This document shows positions 7,721 through 16,462 of a stretch of DNA of 36,797 bases, piece by piece. The notes under the pieces are model-generated. The model was not told the DNA's origin and did no database searches. It worked only from the letters and a program-made list of their open reading frames with translations. This DNA is from Treponema sp. (lineage in GTDB: Bacteria; Spirochaetota; Spirochaetia; Treponematales; Treponemataceae), in contig JAEDCY010000024.1 of NCBI GenBank assembly GCA_016293915.1, positions 1-36,797 on the forward strand, in the 5' to 3' direction. Made by a program: the position numbers and the translations under genes. Numbering within the stretch: the stretch's first letter is position 1; the number at the start of each line of letters is the position of its first letter.

Positions 7721-8959
7721 TTACTCGTGCTTTACAACCTTCTCGATTATATTTCTATTATCAAGCAGTTCGCTGAGCGACTGGTTATAATGGATACGGG
7801 TAATAACGTTTGCAAAAAGGCCGCTTACATCTGTACTGATGTACCATTCACGCTTCAAAAGCTCTTCGTGATAAACAGCGTTAGTACCAATAATGCGGTA
7901 GAAAAGCCCCTTCTCGTAAGCTTCATCAAAGTTCTTGATTGCGTCTCCTGTAAAGAATGGAAGGGAAATTGCACAAATAACCTTTGTCGCACCCTGACCT
8001 TTCAGGAACTCCATAGCTTTAAGAAGAGTTCCTCCTGTTCCAAGCATATCATCAGCAAGGAAGGCAACCTTTCCCTTTACATCACCCAAAAGCTTAACAG
8101 ACTTAATGTTTGTAGAATGAGCATCCTGAGTTACGATTGAGTAATCACGCTCCTTGTAAATCATAGCAAGCGGAAGCTTCAATCCAGAAGCATAAAATTT
8201 ATTTCTATCAATAGCGCCAGTATCAGGAGAAACAATTACAAGATCTTCTGATTTACCAGTCAAATCAACAATCTTTGAAAGCTCGCGGATAATCTGATAG
8301 CTGGCATGAAGATTATCAAGATTACAACGTGAGAAAGCATTTACTATCTCGCGCGAATGGATATCCAGAGTAATAATTCGGTCAACGCCCTGCATTTCGT
8401 AAACATGAGCCAGAAGACTTGCAGTAAGACCTTCACGACCTTTACGTTTATGCTGTCTTGCATAAGGATAAGCCGGAACAACCAGAGTGATTTTTTCGGC
8501 TCCTGCAATACGCACCGCATCAATCGTTACAAGCAGCGAAACAAGGTGATCGTTTACAGACATTTTTACCTTGTTAGCACCGCCATTGAGAGAAAGAACT
8601 TCGTGGTTTTCAACATCCTGGAAAATAAATACATCTTTTCCGCGGACTGTATCCAACAACTCAGTTTTCACCTCACCATTAGCAAAATAAGTAAAGCGCG
8701 CGTTCACCTTGAACACCGGCGGTCTATACTTATCCGTAGCACCTCTTATGCACAAATCAGACGTCTGCAAATCGTTCTGCAGATTGATTCTGTTCACAAG
8801 CTCTTCTTTACTCAGCTCATAACGCTTAGACAATACATCGTTCTTCAAGGTGAAGCGGTGTTTGTACATATGTTTAAGGTGCGTTATGACTTCATTGGCG
8901 AAAGCTTCGCCACCAGGACACGCAACAATCGCTAGACTTGTTGGTTCTGTATAAGGCAT
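7721..8959 (-). CDS. prs: Ribose-phosphate pyrophosphokinase (PRPP synthetase), long form
   Basis: Transfers pyrophosphate from ATP to ribose 5-phosphate to make PRPP for nucleotide, His, Trp and NAD synthesis. At 412 residues it is about 100 longer than the common bacterial enzyme; extra sequence lies at the N-terminus and the C-terminal end. Family motifs include FIFQDVENHE, PYARQHKRKGRE (about residue 168-179), LDIHS, IVSPDTGAIDR and the PRPP-binding loop FLADDMLGTGGTL (about residues 303-315). The start is supported by AGAGG eight bases upstream. A longer spirochaete-type Prs is the simplest reading. The gene stands alone between repeat elements. Confidence 0.93.
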   Translation of the reverse strand: MPYTEPTSLAIVACPGGEAFANEVITHLKHMYKHRFTLKNDVLSKRYELSKEELVNRINLQNDLQTSDLCIRGATDKYRPPVFKVNARFTYFANGEVKTELLDTVRGKDVFIFQDVENHEVLSLNGGANKVKMSVNDHLVSLLVTIDAVRIAGAEKITLVVPAYPYARQHKRKGREGLTASLLAHVYEMQGVDRIITLDIHSREIVNAFSRCNLDNLHASYQIIRELSKIVDLTGKSEDLVIVSPDTGAIDRNKFYASGLKLPLAMIYKERDYSIVTQDAHSTNIKSVKLLGDVKGKVAFLADDMLGTGGTLLKAMEFLKGQGATKVICAISLPFFTGDAIKNFDEAYEKGLFYRIIGTNAVYHEELLKREWYISTDVSGLFANVITRIHYNQSLSELLDNRNIIEKVVKHE

Positions 8960-9063
8960 ATTGGACCTCTTAATAAATAGTGGGATGCTTTTAATATATC
9001 AGAAAGAAGGATTTTTAGGAAGAGTTTTCCAGGTGTTAGGCTATAGGTTTTAAGTTCCAAGGG

Positions 9064-9180
9064 ATTAGGGGGGGGGAAGACTCCCCCTCGCTTCAGCCCG
9101 CACAGCGGTCTTTCGCTACCCCCTCTGCGGGCTCAAACGCCGCCCTGCGATGTTTGCGAAGCAAACTCGGTTACAACGCC
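9064..9180. repeat. GC-rich palindromic repeat block between prs and the AGCS gene
   Basis: A GC-rich island in an AT-rich gap contains nested inverted repeats: GGGGGAAGACTCCCCC, then AGCCCGCACAGCG facing TCTGCGGGCT, then GTTTGC-GAA-GCAAAC. No reading frame or RNA gene is recognised. It looks like another member of the dispersed GC-rich repeats and may also serve as the 3' boundary of the AGCS transcript. Confidence 0.6.
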
Positions 9181-9183
9181 TGC

Positions 9184-10602
9184 TTACAATTTAGGATATT
9201 TGTCGAAATAAGCCTTTGTTTCCTTAGCAACAAGACCGCTAAGTACAATCAAAGAAATACAGTTTGGAATAGCCATCAAACCGTTTGTAATATCAGCGAT
9301 TGTCCATACAGCAGAAATTGTCATGTAAGGTCCAATAGCAACTGCAATGATGTAAAGCCAGCGGTAAACTTTTACAACACTCATATTTCCGCCAGTCAAA
9401 TATTCAAGACATTTTTCTGAGTAGTAGTCCCAGCCAAGAATTGTTGTGAATGCAAAGAATACGAGACAAAGCATCAAAAGGAACTGAACAGAAATGTTGT
9501 CACCACCAAGAATAGCTGAGAATGCACGAGAAGTAAGGGCGGCACCTGTTGCACCAGAGTTCCATACATCACCACCAGCAAGTACAATAGAAAGACCAGT
9601 CATTGTACAGATAATCAAAGTATCAATTACAGTACCAGTCATATTTACCATACCCTGCTCTACAGGTTCGTCTGTCTGAACGGCAGCAGCGGCGATAGGA
9701 GCAGATCCAAGACCAGCTTCGTTAGAGAAGATACCACGTGCAATACCTTTCTGCATAGCCATACGGATGATTGTTCCGGCAGCTGCACCGGCAATTGCCT
9801 TAACACCAGTATCTGCACCAAATGCACCCTTGAAAATCAAAGCAAAAGCAGCAGGAACACGAGTAGCATTCATAATGATTACAGAAACACCAAGGAATAC
9901 ATAAATTACAGCCATTACAGGAACAACCTTTTCTGCAACCTTAGAGATTCTCTTCAAACCACCAATAACAACAAGGGCAGTTGCGATTGTTATGATTGCG
10001 CCACCAATTACTGTAGCCCATGTATAATCATTTCCAAAGAGAGAGAAAGCAATGTGTGATTTATCAGCATCAAAGGCATTCTGAATAGCACCACAAATAC
10101 CGTTTACCTGAGTAAAGGTTCCAATACCAAAAAGACCTACGAGAGTTCCGAAAATTGCAAAGAGAACAGCAAGCCATTTCCAGTTCTTACCCATACCTTT
10201 TTCAATTACATAGAAAGGTCCACCAAGAACATGGCCGTCTTCCTTAACTTCACGATACTTAATAGAAAGCATACATTCAGCATACTTTGTAGCAGTACCA
10301 AGAAGAGCTGCAACCCACATCCAGAAAAGAGCACCTGGACCACCGGCAAGAATAGCAGTTGCAACTCCTACGATGTTACCAGTACCAATTGTTGCAGAAA
10401 GAGCTGTACAAAGAGCAGAGAAACCAGAAAGTTCTCCCTTTCCTTCGTTTTCCTTGAAAATGCTCTTGAATGCACGTCCAAGCTTTGTAAATTGAATACC
10501 GCGTGTCGCAATAGTCATTACGATACCAGTAACAAGAATAAGGGCGATTGTCGGGATTCCCCATACAATGTCGTCGATAGTGTTTAGGATTTGTTCAAAC
10601 AT
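9184..10602 (-). CDS. Sodium:alanine/glycine symporter, AGCS family
   Basis: Inner-membrane symporter that imports alanine or glycine with Na+. The 472-residue protein is full length with about 10-11 hydrophobic segments. Family signatures are visible as FKSIFKENEGKGELSGFSALCTALSATIGTGNIVGVATAI (in part, residues 43-82), GGPGALFWMWVAALLGTATKYAE, and FSNEAGLGSAPIAAAAVQTDEP at about residues 290-311. AAAGGGG upstream of ATG 10602 is a good RBS. The leader carries a glycine riboswitch, which makes glycine the likely substrate or signal, and the same transcript appears to begin with tRNA-Cys. Confidence 0.95.
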   Translation of the reverse strand: MFEQILNTIDDIVWGIPTIALILVTGIVMTIATRGIQFTKLGRAFKSIFKENEGKGELSGFSALCTALSATIGTGNIVGVATAILAGGPGALFWMWVAALLGTATKYAECMLSIKYREVKEDGHVLGGPFYVIEKGMGKNWKWLAVLFAIFGTLVGLFGIGTFTQVNGICGAIQNAFDADKSHIAFSLFGNDYTWATVIGGAIITIATALVVIGGLKRISKVAEKVVPVMAVIYVFLGVSVIIMNATRVPAAFALIFKGAFGADTGVKAIAGAAAGTIIRMAMQKGIARGIFSNEAGLGSAPIAAAAVQTDEPVEQGMVNMTGTVIDTLIICTMTGLSIVLAGGDVWNSGATGAALTSRAFSAILGGDNISVQFLLMLCLVFFAFTTILGWDYYSEKCLEYLTGGNMSVVKVYRWLYIIAVAIGPYMTISAVWTIADITNGLMAIPNCISLIVLSGLVAKETKAYFDKYPKL

Positions 10603-10617
10603 GTTGTTTGTCCCCTT

Positions 10618-10656
10618 TAAAAAAATTAAGAGCTGGCTTTCAAAAACCAGCTCCCT
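10618..10656 (-). terminator. Terminator hairpin forming the riboswitch expression platform
   Basis: On the minus strand GGAGCTGG and CCAGCTC pair around a T/A-rich loop, followed by TTAATTTTTTT. It lies between the glycine aptamer and the symporter RBS, which fits a riboswitch-controlled transcription terminator. Confidence 0.8.
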
Positions 10657-10689
10657 AAAGAGTAAAACAGAACGTATATATTTTATATT

Positions 10690-10790
10690 GCTCCGTCCCT
10701 TATGCCTGAGATATCAGAAACTTCTTACAGGAATATGCAGAAAGCTTTCCTAACCCTTCGGCGTCCTGCGGGATTGCAGGAACTCTCCAG
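10690..10790 (-). ncRNA. Glycine riboswitch (single aptamer)
   Basis: The minus strand shows the conserved glycine-aptamer blocks in order: GGAGAGTTCC (P1 side), the hairpin CCTGC...GCAGG, CGCCGAAGGG, a variable P3 hairpin, CTCAGGCATAAGGGAC and GGAGC. Only one aptamer is visible, so this is a singlet type rather than the tandem form. The downstream gene is an AGCS transporter, one of the commonest targets of this class. The 5' end of the aptamer is within a few bases of the 3' end of tRNA-Cys. Confidence 0.92.
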
Positions 10791-10793
10791 AGA

Positions 10794-10865
10794 AGGTGTG
10801 GATAGGAGTCGAACCTACCAATGATGGTTTTGCAGACCAGTCCCTTACCGCTTGGGTACCACACC
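10794..10865 (-). tRNA. tRNA-Cys (anticodon GCA)
   Basis: Minus-strand cloverleaf: acceptor GGTGTGG pairs with CCACACC, D-arm CCC/GGG, anticodon loop CTGCAAA (anticodon GCA), T-arm GTAGG-TTCGACT-CCTAT. The top pair of the anticodon stem is a mismatch. CCA is not encoded. It lies immediately upstream of the glycine riboswitch on the same strand. Confidence 0.94.
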
Positions 10866-10881
10866 AAAAAAATGTATGTTT

Positions 10882-10910
10882 AATATATAGAAGAATAATA
10901 GGATTGTCAA
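10882..10910 (-). promoter_or_regulatory. Promoter of the tRNA-Cys / riboswitch / symporter transcript
   Basis: On the minus strand TTGACA (10910-10905) and TATATT (10887-10882) are separated by 17 bases, a near-consensus sigma-70 promoter about 10 bases upstream of the expected start and 17 bases from the tRNA 5' end. No second promoter fits between the tRNA and the riboswitch. Confidence 0.75.
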
Positions 10911-10925
10911 TATAGGAATCTAGAA

Positions 10926-11165
10926 ATCGGTCTATTACTCCCGTGAAAAATTATTATCCGAAATCTTGATGGGCTCCCGTGAAAAAAACACATCAGACTG
11001 CGGGCGAGCTGGTTTTTGCGTAAGGATTCTGCGGTTTTCGCAAGCGAAAATCCTCGAATCCTTTTTATGGCTAAGCGCCAAAACCCCTCGATGCAGCCTG
11101 ATGTGTTTTTTCCACTCCGCCCATCTATTTGACCGGGTATTTTTCCACAGCAGTAATAAACCGAT
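10926..11165. mobile_element. 240-bp imperfect palindrome, MITE-like
   Basis: The whole stretch folds back on itself: ATCGGTCTATTACT at the left faces AGTAATAAACCGAT at the right, CACATCAG faces CTGATGTG, GCGCTTAGCC-type sequence lies inside, and TTTTCG-CAAG-CGAAAA is at the centre. There is no convincing gene in it and no clear target duplication. It fills the gap between the tRNA-Cys promoter and the DUF gene. Its structure parallels the 215-bp element at 21789, but the sequences differ. Confidence 0.7.
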
Positions 11166-11203
11166 CCTAACACTTATTAAAACTCGAAATCTTCTTCTAT
11201 ATA

Positions 11204-11695
11204 CTAATCACACTTCTTTTTAAGTATAGCGAGGACTTCGGTGGCTTCGTTGGCGTTGTCGAAGGTGAACTGGCGGGTGCGGCCTTTTTTGGGTTTTATC
11301 ATAATCATGTAGTCAGGGTGATTAGATTCTTCTTCTGTTAAGATTTTTTCAATATCTTTATACCAGAAAATATCTGAGCCTACTATCATAAGATTTTCAT
11401 AAATGCCGTTCACAGGATAAAAGGTGCTTTCGCGGGTAGCTATGAAGATTCCTAAAACACCACACAAGGGAATAACAAAATTAAGTCGACCGAAATCTAT
11501 TTTTACCGTTAAAAGCAGCAGGATAAAGGCAATTCCTGTTGTAAAATATGATGATAAAGGATTCTTTTTTGCCAGCGCAAATACTTTGTTTCCAGCCTTT
11601 TTCATAACACTAATTCTATAAAAAGGCATGCCGACACTTATGATAATCATAAGACAAAATGGAATTACTGCGAAAATAATTGTTTTAAGACTCAT
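11204..11695 (-). CDS. Small membrane protein, possibly DUF5673-like
   Basis: The 163-residue protein has an N-terminal hydrophobic segment (about residues 5-25), two further spans (about 50-88, AFILLLLTVKIDF and FVIPLCGVLGIFIA) and a soluble C-terminal domain with GIYENLMIVGSDIFWYKDIE. The pattern of a GI-start strand and an aromatic W-Y-x-D-I motif resembles DUF5673-type membrane-anchored domains, but this is a weak match by eye. It follows the NUDIX gene by one base and ends the operon. Function unknown. Confidence 0.75.
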   Translation of the reverse strand: MSLKTIIFAVIPFCLMIIISVGMPFYRISVMKKAGNKVFALAKKNPLSSYFTTGIAFILLLLTVKIDFGRLNFVIPLCGVLGIFIATRESTFYPVNGIYENLMIVGSDIFWYKDIEKILTEEESNHPDYMIMIKPKKGRTRQFTFDNANEATEVLAILKKKCD

Positions 11696-11696
11696 T

Positions 11697-12260
11697 TTAT
11701 TTCTCCAGAAATTTTTTAAGCGTTATACGTGCACTCTCAAAAGCAAGTGGAATTTTTTCTATATCATCCAGGGAGGCAACCCGAAAAGATTTAAAGCCCA
11801 GAACTTCACTTTCTTCAGGTTTAAGGCTTTTTATAAAATCTTCGATTGATTCAAACTGAGGCGGCAAATCTGCTGTAAAAAAAATGTCGCAGGTTTTATA
11901 TTCCAGATTCTTGTATTCATAAGTATTGGGAGCTGAGCATAAATATTTTACATTATCAATTTCAACCCCAATTTCTTCACGACATTCTCGCATAGCAGCT
12001 TCTTCTGCACTTTCATCAAAATCAACAAAACCACCCGGTAGGGCATAAAAACCTTTGCGAGGTTCTTTTGCCCGAACTTCAAAAAGTACATTTTTATTTT
12101 TATCCTGAATTATAAGTCCAACAGCTGTAGCAACATTATTATAAAGATCAAAGCCACAGTCCGGGCACATCCATTTTCTGTTACCATGATTTTCTATTTT
12201 ATTACTGCCACACATAGGGCAAATCTTAAAATCATTTTTGAATCCGTGTACTTTTGTCAT
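11697..12260 (-). CDS. NUDIX hydrolase with N-terminal zinc ribbon
   Basis: Hydrolyses a nucleoside diphosphate linked to another moiety. Residues about 14-41 form a zinc ribbon (CPMCGSNK...CPDCGFDL). The NUDIX box is complete as GGFVDFDESAEEAAMRECREEIGV (about residues 75-98, shown here in part), with the essential REXXEE core present as RECREE. This domain order is like NADH pyrophosphatase (NudC) and related YjaD/ADP-ribose enzymes, but NudC's trailing SQPWPFPxS motif is not seen, so the substrate is undecided. Its ATG overlaps the TGA of the ECF gene, showing coupling. Confidence 0.92.
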   Translation of the reverse strand: MTKVHGFKNDFKICPMCGSNKIENHGNRKWMCPDCGFDLYNNVATAVGLIIQDKNKNVLFEVRAKEPRKGFYALPGGFVDFDESAEEAAMRECREEIGVEIDNVKYLCSAPNTYEYKNLEYKTCDIFFTADLPPQFESIEDFIKSLKPEESEVLGFKSFRVASLDDIEKIPLAFESARITLKKFLEK

Positions 12261-14446
12261 TTAAAACACCTCATTGTTATAGCATCTGCAAGCGCTTCGG
12301 AACGTTTAATTGTCTGAATTACAAGCGGAACAATCAATGGTATCACTGCCCTGATTTTTGCGAGCTTACCTTCAACTGTTCCTAAGCCGCCTCGAATTGC
12401 CTGAGTTTTTAAAATTGCAACAGCTTCATCAACCAGTAGAGGAATGAATCTGAAAATTACTTCTATAATTAAAATTACATAACGGATAAGCTTTTTCGAA
12501 AAGCACATAAAACGCAGCAGGATTTTTAATCCGTCCATAAGATCGTATTCTGGAGTAGAAATAAAAAATGCTGAAATACAGGCAAGAGCAGCATCTGTTC
12601 GTAAAATTGCCGCAAGACAGAAAAGAAGTTTTGACGGAGTTATCATAAACCACTTCCAGCTTGTAAAGCGAATCTCGTCCGGTAGAGCCGGATGGAAAAC
12701 AATCTGAAAGATACTGAAAAACAAAAGAAATGGAAGTATCTTCAAACTGCTTTTAAACAGACGTCGGATAGAAAAGCCGCAGAAAAGGCAATAAATTATT
12801 CCTGTCAAAAGTGCAACGCCACATAGCCATACAGGACGCACAGCCAGCGAAAAAGCAAAAAGAATAATAAACAAAAGTATTCTGAGTATAGGCGGCATTT
12901 TTTCTACCAGAGACTTTTTCTTTTGTTTTGAACGTGAAAGGCCTGATGAAAGATTTTTTAACCCCATAATCAAACCTGCTATTTCCATTGGAGGAAGTTT
13001 GGCAGAATCATCTGAAACTAAAGTATTGTTTTCTGCAACCTCCACTAAGCTGTCACTCTCGACTCTTCCATCTTTTATCACAATTTCACGATCTGCAAAA
13101 TCAGCTTCATCTCGTTTATGAGTACTGAATATTACAGTTTTTCCTTCAGCTGCAAGCCTCTTTAGCAAAGCCATTACTTCATCTCTTGAAGGACTATCCA
13201 GACCGGCCGTAGGTTCATCAAACATAACCACATCTGAATTCATTGCAAGAATACCTGCAATACTTAGACGTCTCTGTTCTCCACCCGAAAGCTCAAAGGT
13301 ATGCCGCTCACCAAACTTTTCAAAGGGAATTGCCGCCTGATTCATAGAACGCTCAACTATCTCTTTTAATTCTGCTCCACAGATACCACGATTACGTGGA
13401 CCAAAGGCAACATCATCTGCAGCAAACGACTCGAACAGCGCCGCCTGTGCATTTTGCTGGGCTATCATAGGACGTTGCGAACTCCGACAATAAAGAGAAC
13501 CGCTGTCCGCTTTCATAAGCCCTGCGCAGACTTCCATCAAAGTTGATTTACCCGCACCGGAGGCACCAGTAAGAGCTGTCAAACTCCCCTTATAAAAATC
13601 AAGATTTATATCGAATATACCGTGTTCTTTATTATCTGCACCTGATTTCTTTGCACCACCAGATGGTTCATTAGAAGTCGATTTTTCATGAACATAAGAA
13701 AGGTCGCGCAGGCTCAAAGCAATTTCATTTTCAGAAATATTTTTTTTGCGTTTATTTTTCGGAAGTGATGTTCCGCAAATCCGGCTCACATTCGCCTCAT
13801 CTTCCATAAAAGCATTTTTTGTTCCGTAAAAGAACACCCGGCCATCTTCCATTCCAAGAACAGTATCCGCATCAGCAAGTGTTTCCAGATCATGAGTAAT
13901 CTGAATAATCGTATTTCCGCATTTATGCCAGTAACGCAGAAACTCAAGAATCTCACTACGCGACAAAGGATCCAGCATTGAAACAGCTTCATCAAGAATC
14001 AAGATTTCCGGACGAAGAGCGAGCACTCCACTCAATGCAATTTTCTGAGTTTGCCCAAGTGAAAGCGCAGACGTTGAAGACGAAGCTCTATCCAGCATAT
14101 CAACAATATTCAGAGACTCAATTACACGAAGCTCAACCTCGCCTGCTGCCAGCCCCAGATTCTGAGCACCAAAGGCAGTATCACGAGACACAACCCCACT
14201 TACCAGCTGGTCTTTAGGAGACTGAAAAACTATACCAATTCTATTGTTCTCTTCGATTTCTATCGAACCAGATTCGGGCAATTCAAGCCCACACAAAAGT
14301 CGCGCGAGAGTACTTTTTCCACAACCGTTATAGCCGACAATGGCAACATAAGAGCCCTTTTCAATGCCAAAAGAAACATCAAAAAGGGCCGCCTTATTAC
14401 TCTTCGGATATTTAAAATTTAGATTTTTAACTGAAATTATGCTCAA
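12257..14446 (-). CDS. Single-chain ECF transporter energising module (EcfA-EcfA-EcfT fusion)
   Basis: Energy-coupling part of a vitamin or metal ECF importer. Residues about 1-225 are the first ABC ATPase (Walker A GYNGCGKST, signature LSLGQTQK, Walker B LILDEA). Residues about 240-475 are the second (GASGAGKST near residue 292, LSGGEQRR, VVMFDEPTAGLD). Residues about 510-729 are an EcfT-like membrane protein with several hydrophobic spans and two Arg coupling motifs (TQAIRGG and AITMRCF). These three parts are normally separate proteins; here they are one 729-residue chain. The first signature LSLGQ and first Walker B end EAVSMLD are slightly unusual. No S component is adjacent, so it may serve substrate-binding subunits encoded elsewhere. 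It lies 12 bases after the FecR gene. Confidence 0.9.
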   Translation of the reverse strand: MSIISVKNLNFKYPKSNKAALFDVSFGIEKGSYVAIVGYNGCGKSTLARLLCGLELPESGSIEIEENNRIGIVFQSPKDQLVSGVVSRDTAFGAQNLGLAAGEVELRVIESLNIVDMLDRASSSTSALSLGQTQKIALSGVLALRPEILILDEAVSMLDPLSRSEILEFLRYWHKCGNTIIQITHDLETLADADTVLGMEDGRVFFYGTKNAFMEDEANVSRICGTSLPKNKRKKNISENEIALSLRDLSYVHEKSTSNEPSGGAKKSGADNKEHGIFDINLDFYKGSLTALTGASGAGKSTLMEVCAGLMKADSGSLYCRSSQRPMIAQQNAQAALFESFAADDVAFGPRNRGICGAELKEIVERSMNQAAIPFEKFGERHTFELSGGEQRRLSIAGILAMNSDVVMFDEPTAGLDSPSRDEVMALLKRLAAEGKTVIFSTHKRDEADFADREIVIKDGRVESDSLVEVAENNTLVSDDSAKLPPMEIAGLIMGLKNLSSGLSRSKQKKKSLVEKMPPILRILLFIILFAFSLAVRPVWLCGVALLTGIIYCLFCGFSIRRLFKSSLKILPFLLFFSIFQIVFHPALPDEIRFTSWKWFMITPSKLLFCLAAILRTDAALACISAFFISTPEYDLMDGLKILLRFMCFSKKLIRYVILIIEVIFRFIPLLVDEAVAILKTQAIRGGLGTVEGKLAKIRAVIPLIVPLVIQTIKRSEALADAITMRCFK

Positions 14447-14458
14447 TTATTATGTCTT

Positions 14459-15298
14459 CTAATTCAATTCGAGTGTTACAATAACTGTACCTGTTTGCTC
14501 TGTAACCGGTGGTTTTACTACAGGATTTTCCGGGGTTCCAGTTACAGCAGGATTAACTACACCCTGTGTAGCGGCTGTTGTGACAGAAGTAATAATATTA
14601 TTTGCATTTTTTACTACTGTATTTACAGGTGCAGAAACAACACCGTCATCTGAAACTTGTAAAGTGTAATTTGCTGTCAGCAGAATTCCATCATCGGAAG
14701 AAAGACTTGCTGCCTCTTCACTATCTCCATCTTCATCATCACTATCGGTTTCTTCTTCGCCGTCCTTAGACTTATCTTTACCATCCTTTTCATCTGAATC
14801 TTCAGAAGCTTCGTCATTATCGTTTGCAGGTGGAGTATAAGCAGAAACAGCAACAATTCCTTCTAAACAAGAAATTACATTATTTGAATCAATTATCCAG
14901 TCTGTACCACGACAAGACGCAACCGCTACCGCAGTATGAACCTGATAATTTACACGTTTATTATCAACATGTTTTACCTGAGAACGGGCAGCTCCTGTTT
15001 TCAAATAAACATTTACATTATCTGTATTTCCTTTTGTTGCAAGTTCTTCCAGCGTTATTCTTGTTACCGGCCCCAGATATAATACCGAATCCATCAGTTT
15101 AATTTTGGCTTCAGACTGAAAACCGGTACTTATTGTATCAGACTTTGCTAAAGTATCCCCCTTCTGAAGTGGAACCCATTTTGTACCACGCTGAACTTCT
15201 ACCTTTCCACTCACAAAAGTAACTGATGCATCAGCAGCATAAAGACCAGCTCCTGCACTAATTAAAAAAGCAATTAAAAGAAATCGGATTTTTTTCAT
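14459..15298 (-). CDS. Secreted FecR-domain protein
   Basis: The 279-residue protein has a signal peptide (MKKIRFLLIAFLISAGAGLYA), then a FecR domain (about residues 24-135: VTFVSGKVEVQRG, LQKGDTLAKSDTISTG, IKLMDSVLYLGPVTRITLEEL). An acidic low-complexity linker (about 160-200, rich in D, E, S and K) follows, then a Thr/Val/Pro-rich tail. The motif VAVASCRGTDWIID is typical of spirochaetal FecR proteins. There is no transmembrane anchor or sigma-factor partner, so it is probably a periplasmic or surface structural protein rather than a classical FecR iron regulator. GGAGGAAG precedes the ATG. It lies between a predicted outer-membrane protein and the ECF gene. Confidence 0.87.
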   Translation of the reverse strand: MKKIRFLLIAFLISAGAGLYAADASVTFVSGKVEVQRGTKWVPLQKGDTLAKSDTISTGFQSEAKIKLMDSVLYLGPVTRITLEELATKGNTDNVNVYLKTGAARSQVKHVDNKRVNYQVHTAVAVASCRGTDWIIDSNNVISCLEGIVAVSAYTPPANDNDEASEDSDEKDGKDKSKDGEEETDSDDEDGDSEEAASLSSDDGILLTANYTLQVSDDGVVSAPVNTVVKNANNIITSVTTAATQGVVNPAVTGTPENPVVKPPVTEQTGTVIVTLELN

Positions 15299-15312
15299 TT
15301 TCTTCCTCCGCT

Positions 15313-16461
15313 TTAGAACTGAAGGGCAGCTTTTAAAGTTGCCGCATAATTACTTGCATTCTTTGCTTCATCAAAACCAATAAAGGCATCCAGAATTCCA
15401 GAAATCTGCAAATCGCTGAAAACATTAATAACTACGGTTCCAGATGCATCAATACCATGGAACTTAGTGTTATTATCTGACATAGCAATAATTCCTTTTC
15501 CGGTAACAGAGGCATAAAGCTTACCTTTGGCATACATATAGGCAACTTTAGGAATAATTCCGCCTGCAAACAATGAATCATTAGTCACAGTTCTACTGGT
15601 AATAGATGTAAATGCCAGCATACTATCACTGGCAGATGAAAGATATTCAAGCCCCGCTGTAATCATTCCGTTTGAAACAAAATAATTAAAATCAGCTTTT
15701 GCATCCAGCATAATCTTTTCAAACTTTACTACTCCAAGAGTAAAGCTTGCATCATAACTACCAAAGTTTGCTACAGGACCTTTCAAATAAAGGCTTCCAT
15801 AGGTTTTCTGTGTAAGTTTCTCTGAAAGCGGAAAGAAAGCTTCTCCCTGAATTCCGAGTGTATGTTTATTGAACAGACTCTTATAACTGAAATCTATAGA
15901 AACCGGAATATATTGTGGACAGAGTCTGTAAAAATTATCATTCTCTTCTGATACAAGTGCATTCTCTGTCATAGAAACATTCATACGATTTAAGAGGCCT
16001 GTATATCCGGCATAAAATTTTAAATCAATCTTTCTTGCAGTATAAGAAAGCAGTAAACCATCGGAAATCTGATTATATACAATTCCATTTGAATCATTTA
16101 CAAAGAAACGTCCGGCATTAAAATTCAGCGTGCCGTTTCCCAGTTTCCACAAACCAGACAATCTGAATAAATCACAATCAACAATATTCTTAAAACTTGA
16201 CGTATTTGTTTTGAATGCACACTTCAGATTATATTTATAAAGGGCTTCTGCATCAAAAACCAAGGAACCTTTTTTTGAAAGCGGAGTTCGTAATGAAAGA
16301 TACACTCCATTAGACTGTTCAAGCCCTGGCTCTGAAAAATCATGATTTTCGGTAAATTTTGTTGTGTTATCAATTACACCGCTCCATGAAAGTGCGAAAG
16401 AAGGAAGGCTAAAACTGAATAACAGGGTCAGAGCAATGAAGGTCTTTTTTGTTTTTTTCAT
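15313..16461 (-). CDS. Predicted outer-membrane beta-barrel protein
   Basis: From ATG 16461 (GGAGG upstream) the 382-residue protein begins with a signal peptide MKKTKKTFIALTLLFSFSLPSFA, so a longer frame starting at 16503 is not used. The rest has many alternating hydrophobic/polar strands ending in aromatic residues, and the chain ends in a barrel-type C-terminus (YAATLKAALQF, final Phe). No family is recognised by eye. One base separates its start from the stop of the upstream small secreted protein, and the FecR gene follows after 14 bases. Together they suggest an envelope complex. Confidence 0.78.
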   Translation of the reverse strand: MKKTKKTFIALTLLFSFSLPSFALSWSGVIDNTTKFTENHDFSEPGLEQSNGVYLSLRTPLSKKGSLVFDAEALYKYNLKCAFKTNTSSFKNIVDCDLFRLSGLWKLGNGTLNFNAGRFFVNDSNGIVYNQISDGLLLSYTARKIDLKFYAGYTGLLNRMNVSMTENALVSEENDNFYRLCPQYIPVSIDFSYKSLFNKHTLGIQGEAFFPLSEKLTQKTYGSLYLKGPVANFGSYDASFTLGVVKFEKIMLDAKADFNYFVSNGMITAGLEYLSSASDSMLAFTSITSRTVTNDSLFAGGIIPKVAYMYAKGKLYASVTGKGIIAMSDNNTKFHGIDASGTVVINVFSDLQISGILDAFIGFDEAKNASNYAATLKAALQF

Positions 16462-16462
16462 T

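Noticed and set aside
8357..8935. Plus-strand open frame of 192 codons
   Set aside because: It is the antisense shadow of the ribose-phosphate pyrophosphokinase gene, with no domain features of its own.
11204..11695. A firm DUF5673 assignment for the small membrane protein
   Set aside because: The resemblance is limited to a few residues seen by eye, so it is given only as a possibility.
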